The position numbers were made by a program, and so were the translations under genes. DNA of 53,030 nucleotides, taken from assembly GCA_933822405.4 (NCBI GenBank), contig CAKOGP040000480.1:8218-61247 (forward strand). The letters are read 5' to 3'. Shown piece after piece: positions 46,001 through 53,030 of this stretch. The notes under the pieces are model-generated. The model did no database searches and was not told the DNA's origin. It saw nothing but the letters and a program-made list of their open reading frames with translations. Origin of the DNA: Cylindrotheca closterium. Taxonomy: Eukaryota; Bacillariophyta; Bacillariophyceae; Bacillariales; Bacillariaceae. How positions within the stretch are numbered: the stretch's first letter is position 1; the number at the start of each line of letters is the position of its first letter.

Positions 46001-46198
46001 GACACAACTCAGATGGAGGGTGATACTACTACAGCTGTGTCCCAGGACAAGAGCCTCTCATCTCTGACAGCGGCATCTCCGGGAGGTGTACACCCATTCT
46101 TTCTCCCTTCTCCATCTGGCAAATCCGGTACTAGCGGATCTGCTAAGTTGCCTTCTTCGGCCGACCGCGGAGCGCCTCGCTCCGCGGCAGGGCCATGA
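43013..46198 (+). pseudogene. LINE ORF1, almost complete length but frameshifted
   Basis: The ATG at 43013 starts MGKSINAKVSLAM. Consecutive pieces in different frames: 43013-43615, 43638-44135, an acidic stretch to 44350, 44369-44656, 44657-45609, 45613-45807 and 45770-46198. Together they span about 1,060 codons. Conserved parts: LSEWWMKNLYSGDAVDEAL, the middle QYGEIVKIGSCSFIPAEV, a Lys run (KKKVKKKKKKS), PLFLMILPGEMEGSYIF, and the Ser/Pro tail TSTSVHFQQPKQRS. There is no CCHC knuckle. The stop TGA (46196-46198) overlaps the ORF2 ATG. The function is unknown. Confidence 0.75.
46165..46187 (+). promoter_or_regulatory. Hairpin 7 nt before the ORF1/ORF2 ATGA overlap
   Basis: CCGCGGAGC, loop GCCTC, GCTCCGCGG: a perfect 9-bp stem, 7 nt before ATGA at 46195. 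Compared with the copy at 14741 one base pair has changed on both sides, T-A there and C-G here. Confidence 0.65.
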
Positions 46199-47329
46199 AA
46201 GGCCCCAAGTCGGCTGCCGCTAGGTCACGGCGTGCAGGCAGAAGATCTCGAATTAGTGGCCCGTCAAGTGTTGTTTCCCACGCTTCACTTGACGAATATT
46301 TGCGCTCTCTTCCACCAGGAGACTGCCTTGGCGATGACCATCGCTGTCGCTCTTCAGTAGCTACTCGCGTCACCTTCCAGAACGTCAACGGTGTTCCGGA
46401 GGAAGGCGACCATGTGAAACAGCGGCAGATCAACTCCTGGCTACAAGACAAGCAAGTGGGAATAGCGTTGTTGGCGGAGGCCAAAACGTTTTGGCCCTCT
46501 ATCCCAGAGGGTCATGGGTGGAACGATAGGATGCGACAAGCTACAATGAAGGCAAAGCACAAAGGTTTTTATTCGGCTGTCGCTTATAATAAACAGCAGT
46601 CACAATCTTCAGCAACTACAGCCTTTCAATGGGGAGGATGCATTGCGACAGTACTTAGTCAGGTCTCGCACCGAGCTAAAGAATCAGGGAGCGATTCGAC
46701 GGGGCTGGGACGGTGGGCTTATGTCCGTCTTCAAGGAAAAAAGCTGCAGGCGCAGGGGGTGATGATCACTCTGGCTTGGTGCTAGACGTAAACGAAGCGG
46801 TCCAACACCCGATTTCACGTGATCTAGTGGTTGTCTCGGCATATAGGCCAAAGAGAGAAGGTACGGGGGAATCGACCGTGTGGGCCCAACAACGTCTATA
46901 CTTTAACTCTATAAAACGTAAGATTGATCCGCGCAAAGCATTGGTCGATGACCTGTGCAAGCAAATTCAAAAATGGAGGGACGAGGGTTGTGAAGTTTTG
47001 CTGGGGATCGATGCTAACGAAGACCTTTCGGTCAACTCCCCGGACTCCATACGACAGCGGTTTCGTGAGTGCGGAATGGAGGAAGCGATTTTGAAACGGC
47101 ATCCCCCCACGGCGACCCACCAACGAAATCAAAGCAACGTTCCTATCGACGGAATCTTTACCACTTCAGGTGTTCCGGTTCTGGCTGGTGGCTACTACGC
47201 ATTTGGTGAATTTGTTGAAGCAGACCACAGGGCACTATGGATCGATATTGACTTGAACACGGCTTTGGGCAATTTCACACCCCAGGGGTCTACCTTTAAA
47301 CCTTGCAAACTCACTCTTTTGGATAAGCG
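46195..47329 (+). pseudogene. LINE ORF2 endonuclease domain (copy 3)
   Basis: The ATG at 46195 overlaps the ORF1 stop. Motifs in order: FQNVNG, LAEAKTFWPS (Glu), then a one-base shift near 46750, VVVSAYRP, LGIDANED (Asp and Asn), IDGIFTTSG (Asp) and EADHRALW (Asp-His). All expected catalytic residues of an AP endonuclease-type domain are present, unlike in the other two copies. The domain is cut after CKLTLLDKR by the gypsy junction. Confidence 0.85.
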
Positions 47330-47339
47330 GTCGACACCC

Positions 47340-48592
47340 AGTACGGTCTGTACCAATACAACCGGATGGCTATGGGATTGAAACCGGCTCCCAATTTTGC
47401 CCAGTACTACATCAAACAAACTCTACGTGACCTAAAGCAAAAAGGTGTCAAAATTTATATTGACGATGTTGGCCTGTTCTCCAATTCCTATGAAGAACAT
47501 ATGGCCTTGATGCAGCAACTACAAGCTGCTGGTTTCAAAATCAATCCCTTGAAGTGCGAGTGGTGTGTCCAAGAAACTGATTTCTTGGGCCATTGGTTGA
47601 CTCCTGAAGGCGTCAAACAGTGGAAGAAAAAGATTGATGCCATCCTCAAGATGTCAGCACCTACGAATGTAACAGAATTGCGTGCATTTCTTGGTGCTGT
47701 TGCCATTTACCGCCACATGTGGCCGTGTTGCTCTCATCTTCTTAAACCCCTTACAGAGCTCACAGGCAAAGGAATGTTTGAATGGACTGATGAATGTGCA
47801 AAAGCTTTCGCTGAGATGAAAGCTCTTATGGCTAGCGATATAATGATGCGCTACCCCAATCCAAACAAACCCTTTGAAATCTATACTGATGCATCTGACT
47901 ACCAACTGGGCGCTGTCATCATGCAAGAAGGTAAACCCGTCGCCTACTGGAGTCGTAAGCTCAATGCTGCGCAACGCAATTACTCGGTAATGGAAAAAGA
48001 AATGTTAGCTGTTGTTCATTGCTTGAAAGAATTTTGGTCTATGATATATGGTGCCAAGTTAACTATTTTTACTGATCATAAAAATCTCACCATGCGAACG
48101 TTGAACACACAACGAGTTCTTTGTTGGCGTATGTTTGTTGAAGAATTCGGTTTCAATTTTGTCTATTTGCCTGGAAAAGATAACGCGATTGCCGACTGCT
48201 TCTCTCGGCTTCCGCGAATGGAGAAGCCGTCTGATGGGAAGAGTCCAAATAAGGGTAAATTGATTGCGTTTGATAAATTACAGGTTTCTGTTGATCCCTT
48301 AGACGAAATCTACACGTTTGAAGATAATGTTCTAAAAAAAGAAAATGATTTGATCACGCCACCAACAGAAGCCAAGTTCAACAGTACCTTTCGATGTCAG
48401 TTCTCCTGTTGCCAAGATGGAGATATTCATGAACACCTGACCATTGACAACATTGAAATGGAAGAGTCCTTTTTGAATCATCCTCCTCTACAAACGATGC
48501 CAAACCCAATCACAACGCCAAACATTCAACAACATCAAACTCAAGATCAACTGCTCATGCAACAAGCTCAATGCGATGCACAGCACTACTAG
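47340..48592 (+). pseudogene. Gypsy RT (C-terminal half) and RNase H
   Basis: An uninterrupted frame of 408 codons from ATG 47366. The RT active site YIDDVG (47456-47470) is intact, followed by [11 protein letters not shown] and ELRAFLGAVAIYRHMWP. RNase H shows [17 protein letters not shown] (Asp), AQRNYSVMEKEMLAVVH (Glu), IFTDHKNLTMRTLNTQ (Asp) and YLPGKDNAIADCFSRL (Asp). The RT fingers are missing, so it is a pseudogene despite the open frame. The C-terminal 100 codons are a Gln/Pro-rich linker to integrase. Confidence 0.85.
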
Positions 48593-49665
48593 ATCACGAC
48601 AATTGACGAGCAACTCATCATCGCCCATCAAATTGATCCTGCACATCAAGACGATTGGAGAATTTACTTGCCTTTGAGTTTGGTTGATGATGTGATCCCC
48701 TGGTATCACCTTGTGCATGGACACAGAGGAAAAACGTCAATGTATGCTACAATTGCAAAGCGATTCTATTCTCCTGGATTGAAGCAACAAATTGAACGAT
48801 TCAATTGTGAAATTTGCCAACTCAATAAAGTGGCGAATGTTCAATACGGACAGTTACCTGAGCAACACACGGATTTGGTTCCATGGTTCTCCGTTGCGGT
48901 CGATTTGATTGGTCCATGGAAAATTGACGTCAACGGTAGAGAACTTGAATTCAACGCGTTGACTTGTATTGATCCCGTGACAAATCTCACTGAACTTGCT
49001 TTTATCAAGAATAAAACTGCAACACACGTAGCAAGCGTGTTTGAAATGCTGTGGTTGTTGCGGTATCCGAGACCATACAAATGTATTCATGATCAAGGAG
49101 GCAAATTCATTTGCAAAGCCTTCCAAGCGAAACTCGCTACTTGGGGAATCCATGATGGCGGAACCACTAGCAAGAATGCGACCGCAAATGCGATCTGTGA
49201 AAGAATGCATTTGACGGTGGCAAACATTTTGCGCACCAGATACAATAATGCCGCTCCAAACTTTCAAGTTGCTGTTGAAGAAGTCAAGCGAGCTCTTGCT
49301 GCTTGTAACCCTCTCACAGATCGCATTTGTGCGCTGAATTTCCACTGTACCATTAGTGTAAACATTTGTAATAGGATACGGACCTCTGTATTTCGGATCC
49401 AACTTTCTTCCATCAGTATTCTTGATCAAAACTTCTCCACCAATTCTGTAATCAAACTCTTTTCGCTTCGCGTTCTGCCTTCTCAAGTTTTCATTGATCT
49501 TATACTGTCTCTTTTGCTGCATAGAAAGTAGATCGACAATCACAGGAATGTTTAGTAGCATGTCACGATGAAACACAGTCTCACCAGGAGTATTGTTCAT
49601 CAAAGCTGTCGATAGAGCACATCTCATTGCATAACATCAGACGGCTTGTGCCGTTCCGTCGAGTC
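48593..49665 (+). pseudogene. Gypsy integrase with internal inversion
   Basis: The zinc-binding start (LVHGHRGKTSMYATIAKRF, FNCEICQLNK) is followed by the catalytic core: VDLIGPWKI (first Asp), IHDQGGKFICKAF (second Asp) and ATANAICERMHLTV (Glu position in ICER text). After VKRALAAC (about 49308) the plus strand loses sense. The remaining integrase C-terminus is read on the minus strand from about 49630 to 49318 (MNNTPGETVFHRDMLLNIPV, KRKEFDYRIGGEVLIKN, YRGPYPITNVYTNGTVEIQR). Beyond 49631 the plus strand resumes with AACATCAGACGG, which fits the end NIRRLVPF and a TGA. Confidence 0.8.
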
Positions 49666-49967
49666 TGATGGACGATATACTTGCATCGCCCATTGCGTCA
49701 AGAACCACCTCTGAAGTTGAATGGAGGATCAAGTGGATGTAAGGACGCCTTGTGACTTTAATGTATGATCAATCGACTGGCTCTGATCATAGAAGGGAAG
49801 AGTGTAATGACCTTGGAGTGACCTTGGAACTAGATTAGACCTTTTGGAGGTACATACATAGCTTTAGGCCTAACTCTTACGTCACTCCTTTCTGTGGCTT
49901 TCTGAGAGACTCTATAACTTTTGTTGTGACCCATTCCTATCTCTTCTTCTAGGCTGGTTCAGATATG
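49666..49967. other. Probable gypsy 3' region, LTR not proven
   Basis: It follows the integrase stop. GAATGGAGG is a weak polypurine candidate and TGTAAGGACG (49739) a possible LTR start. There is no second copy in the window to test it, and no gene. Confidence 0.35.
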
Positions 49968-50215
49968 TGTTACTTTTAACAAGTTCCACAATCATCTACA
50001 GAGAATTTTGAATTTTCACGACCATCTACAGAGAACTTTTTGTCTTCACGATCATCTACAGGTAATTTTCATTTAATGCGCCACCACCTTCTATATAACA
50101 TAGTCTGTAGGTGATCATGGAGATTCAAAGTTCTGTAGATGGTCATGAAAATTCAAAAATCTCTGTAGATAATGTGGAATTGAACCGATAAGTATTACTT
50201 AACAAGTTTCACAAT
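49968..50215. mobile_element. Foldback-like palindromic element
   Basis: The arms are about 49985-50060 and 50104-50180, mutually inverted, with a 40-base centre. Inside each arm the motif ATCATCTACAG(A)GAA with TTTT recurs every 35-38 bases. Just outside, TTACTTTTAACAAGTTCCACAAT (left, 49970) is repeated as TTACTTAACAAGTTTCACAAT (right, 50195) in the same direction. It has no coding capacity. Confidence 0.6.
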
Positions 50216-50340
50216 GCCAATGGCATAATAATAATTCACAATTTGAAAAGTATAAAATATAACAGTTTCTTTGCGAGATGGGAAAGCAGGGATAGCATTT
50301 GGGGAGTCTCAATGAATCTCCCAAAAGATCGGTAAAAAAT

Positions 50341-50834
50341 TCTCTCAAGTTCCCTAAAAGTTCCCTGAAAGTTCCATAAAAGTTCCCTGAAAGTTCCATA
50401 AAAGTTCCCTGAAAGTTCCCTAAAAGTTCCCTTTTTTTCCCCGGGATTTCCAGGATATCCCCGTGTGAAAACAGTTTTACCGTGTCATCATTCATTAGCA
50501 CGCGATTCACAACCTATAGTCGGGTTTGGCGGTTTCGGTTTCGCTAAATGCCCAAATTTGCCACACGGTCCAGGACCGTGTGGTAAAAACGTGTATTTCA
50601 AGATTCTCCGATCATCGAAATTTTGTGTTTCCGCGCGGAAAAGACGAACGTTATAACATGACCCGTTTGTCCGGACGGACACCCGAAAAAAAAGGGAACT
50701 TTTAGGGAACTTCCCGGGGATTTTTAGGGAACTTCCCGGGGATTTTTAGGGAATTTCCCGGGTACTTATAGGGGACTTTCAGGGACTTTTAGGGAACTTT
50801 TAGGCAACTTTTAGGCAACTTTCAGGGAACTTTT
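50341..50834. mobile_element. Foldback-like element with arms of short tandem repeats
   Basis: The left arm (50346-50432) is about nine units around AAAGTTCCCT, some varied to AAAGTTCCATA. The right arm (50692-50834) is the same unit inverted (AGGGAACTTTT), partly mixed with TCCCGGGGATTTTT. Inner borders also pair (CCCTTTTTTT and AAAAAAAAGGG). The core of about 260 bases has no gene. Arms built from tandem subunits are the hallmark of Foldback-type transposons. Confidence 0.6.
50561..50583. repeat. Perfect palindrome in the foldback core
   Basis: CCACACGGTCC, centre A, GGACCGTGTGG: 11-bp perfect arms around one base. It could form a hairpin or be a dimeric protein-binding site; it is in the middle of the element. 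Confidence 0.85.
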
Positions 50835-51375
50835 GCAAAACAATATTCCCTCAAAAGACAAACCAAACAAATAATAGAGAATTGCACTATAGTAGATGAC
50901 GCTATTCAAAGGACGGCCATTCTCAATATTGTATTGAATCAAAACGAGAAAGTCAGTGTAAAGGGTTTCATGCTTGTCCATAGTATAACAAAAACAAGTT
51001 CCTATAGTGTCAAAACGTTTCAATCTCTCGTTGAAGTTCTCCTGCCACCGAAGTCTAGCCCAAATCTTGAACTTGAGAACTTTGGGGTTGTCGGTTTCTT
51101 GAATAACAGATGTGACCATCCAGTGAACGAAGACAAAGACCTTGTTCTAAACAAGACTTTTTGGCCAAATGTACGCCATTGCCCATCTGCGAGTAGACAT
51201 GGTTTGGGTCCATGTTTTCGGTGATGTCTCTCCAGCACTGTCCTTGATAGGTTTCTTGGGCTCTTTTTTTGCATTGTTGGTTCTCCAATCCTTCAACTAC
51301 TATTGTCCAGCATTGTCAGTCACTCCAGTATTCATTGTAGGCTATCGACAGTGAAGAGTGCCCTTGTTGATAGCT
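50835..51375. other. No gene recognised
   Basis: About 540 bases between the foldback-like element and the LINE copy. Minus-strand frames (51119-50811, 51288-51055) overlap one another and may be a decayed coding piece (WQENFNERLKRFDTIGT), but I cannot name it. Confidence 0.4.
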
Positions 51376-53030
51376 TTGAGGAATTTCTAAGTTCTCTTTC
51401 CCCTGGTGATTTTTTTGGCGATGATCACAGATGTCATCTACAGTCGTCGACTCGCCTTGTCTTTCAGAACGTCAATGGCATTCCAGCCTTAGCGACCGGA
51501 TGGAAACAACAACAGATTAACCAGTGGTTGAAAGAAGAACGAGTGGGGATTGCGTTGTTGGCGGAGACCAACACACACTGGCCTTCCCTTCTGGAAGGTC
51601 AACACTGGAACGATAGGATGCGACAAGTAGCATCTAAGGGATATTATTCGGTCGCGGCGCACAATGAGAACCGAGCTCGTCCCATTGCCTCGTGCTCGCA
51701 GTACGGTGGATGTGTGGCAACTATCTTGAACTCAGTTGCCCACCGTGCAAAATCTTTTGGTCGGGACCCCACTAAATTGGGCAGGTGGGCATATGTACGC
51801 GTCCAAGGCAAGAAGTTTGCAATGCCAACACCAGACGATCAAGTTCGCGAAGCTTCCGATGCTTCAAGGAGTCGGTTCTCTAGGGATTTGGTTGTGGTGT
51901 CTGCGTACCGACCTAACCCTCCGGGGACTGGGGAGTCTACAGTGTGGGCACAACACCGGAGTTTCTTTCGCTCCCAAGGTCGACTGCGTGAACCAAGGGA
52001 GGCCTTTATGGTGGACCTACTTCGAGCCATCACCCAGTGGCGCGATGAAGGATGTGAAGTAATTTTGGGGGTCGACGCCAATGAGGACATCAGCTCCACT
52101 AAGTCCTCTTCTTTTCGACAACGTCTTCGCGATGTTGGTATGGAGGAAGCTATCCTCCAACGACACCCTGGTCGAATGGTTGCCACTCAGCACCGGAACA
52201 AACGGGGCACACCGATCGACGGCATTTTCACGACCTCTGGGGTGGCTGTACAGGCTGGAGGCTACTACAACTTTGATGAGTTTTTCTCGTGCAACCACCG
52301 CGGTCTTTGGATTGATATTGACCTGGAGAAATCCTTGGGCGGGTACAAACCACAGCAGACCCCGTACAAACCCCGCAAACTTACTATGTTGGATACTACA
52401 GCAGTCCGCCGTTACCTGCACCTCGTTCACAAAGGCTATGAGGAATACTCCATCCCATCTCGCTTGGCGTCCCTACATCACCAACTGCAACTAAATGAAG
52501 GGACCATGACAGCAACAATGGGTCGTCATTATAACTGCCTGCACCGTCAGATGTACGTTGTAAGGCGAAAAGCGAAGGAAAAATGTAGACGGGTCACTAA
52601 TGGATTGGTGCCCTGGTCTCCTAAGATGCAACAGTTTTGGGATTGTCAATCCTTGTGGAAGATCCTTTTGAAGGGGGGGAAGGGTTGCCGGGTGAGTTCG
52701 CGTAAAATCCGCAGACTGATGAAGAAGGTTGGGATACTGGACGCGTGGACAAAGACGACAACGGAATTGGAGGCCGCCCTCTGTCAGGACCGGAAGGACT
52801 ACCTTGAGGCTAAGACTCATTATGCTGCGAAGTGGCGAAAGGACTTTTTGACAGTGCAGGCGGCAAAGTCCAAAAAGAAACAATGGCGGTCGCGAAAGGC
52901 CACAGACCGTTTCCTGCGGTTACGGCGGATGAAGCAACGGGAGGAGGCGAGACGCCGACGCCGCGCTCAGGGAAAAGGATCTACTGGGGGATTACACGCG
53001 ATCCAAGTCGAAGAAAGGCTGCCTTCAGGC
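51376..53030 (+). mobile_element. LINE copy 2, 5' truncated, runs off the window
   Basis: It starts abruptly at TTGAGGAATTTCTAAG inside ORF2 and then follows LINE copy 1 (14864 onward) at a constant offset from 51528 to the window end. By hand count about 50 substitutions occur in 1.65 kb (about 97% identity). A 5' truncation like this is usual for LINE insertions. Confidence 0.9.
51376..53030 (+). CDS. LINE ORF2 endonuclease and linker, open to the window end
   Basis: The frame (GAG at 51378) is open through the whole of copy 2. The start of ORF2 is lost by truncation, so it is partial at both ends. It lacks the one-base deletion of copy 1 and reads FFGDDHRCHLQSSTRLVFQN. The endonuclease motifs are LAETNTHWPS, VVVSAYRP, GVDANED (Asp kept, 52074-52076), IDGIFTTSG, and SCNHRGLW, where the Asp of the DHR motif is Asn (52293-52295). 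It ends in the basic linker (RLRRMKQREEARRRRRAQG). The RT lies outside the window. Confidence 0.8.

Larger units (their letters stand above)
42875..47329 (+). mobile_element. LINE copy 3 (5' end kept, cut in the endonuclease)
   Basis: It starts ATAGAAAAAA like the other two copies, with a 138-base leader containing GTAGCGCTAGTACT and TACGTAGAAAA. This is the only copy here with nearly all of ORF1. ORF2 breaks off at about 47329 (CKLTLLDKR) and is joined directly to gypsy RT sequence. It lies inside the family A copia element. Confidence 0.85.
47335..49680 (+). mobile_element. Ty3/gypsy element 2, 5' truncated
   Basis: It begins within the RT (YGLYQYNRMAMGLKPAP) fused to the LINE endonuclease. 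It carries the RT end, RNase H and integrase. The last 310 bases of the integrase gene are inverted. A putative LTR start, TGTAAGGACGCC, lies at 49739 but has no second copy to confirm it. Confidence 0.8.

Noticed and set aside
50669..50682. TGTCCGGACGGACA as a perfect palindrome
   Set aside because: Its reverse complement differs in the middle; only partial symmetry.

Overview
The window looks like a eukaryotic genome, most likely a diatom. I infer this from the mobile elements: Ty1/copia elements with diatom (CoDi-type) gag and pol wording, Ty3/gypsy elements of the kind common in diatoms, and large LINE-type elements. No bacterial operon, ribosome binding site, tRNA, rRNA or CRISPR array was found. 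I could not identify any intact host gene with confidence. Almost everything recognisable is a transposable element or a relic of one, usually nested in, or broken by, another.

Layout. 1-140: minus-strand LTR piece of copia family A. 989-5385: CoDi-type copia element with an almost fully open frame but with the integrase core and RT palm deleted. 5887-7340 (minus): rearranged LINE. 7450-9790 and 12553-12775: one decayed gypsy element split by a block that contains the 3' half of a family A copia element (10983-12552). 9890-10830 holds an unknown, internally duplicated sequence. 12776-about 19000: long LINE copy with ORF1 and ORF2 (endonuclease and reverse transcriptase). 19492-19945: a second CoDi gag fragment. 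19960-21896 (minus): relic of a PiggyBac-like transposase. 22093-27450 (minus): copia family B, inserted into a family A copia element that continues at 27451-30186 (minus). 30487-31410: broken gene with an AT-hook-like start and a Cys cluster. 31411-34390: no gene recognised, with a degenerate repeat field at about 32720-33800. 34393-35536 (minus): LINE 3' piece with RNase H. 36712-37854: TTAA-flanked element with terminal inverted repeats of about 370 bp. 38526-39017: solo family A LTR with a 5-bp target duplication. 39056-42874: family A copia element lacking RT and RNase H. 42875-47329: LINE copy 3, fused at its 3' end to a gypsy element (about 47335-49680) whose integrase carries an internal inversion. 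49968-50834: two foldback-like elements. 51376-53030: a 5'-truncated, young LINE copy that runs off the window.

The parts do not form a cellular pathway. They are layers of retrotransposition, nested insertion, deletion and decay. The most interesting signal is in the LINE family. ORF1 and ORF2 overlap by the four bases ATGA, and a 9-bp hairpin with a five-base loop stands exactly 7 nt upstream. Three copies keep the hairpin and the spacing, and one base pair shows a compensatory change. This suggests an RNA signal for starting ORF2 after ORF1 termination.

Limits: all homology calls are from reading translated sequence and comparing copies within the window by eye. Element ends are exact only where two copies share a boundary or where a target duplication is visible.
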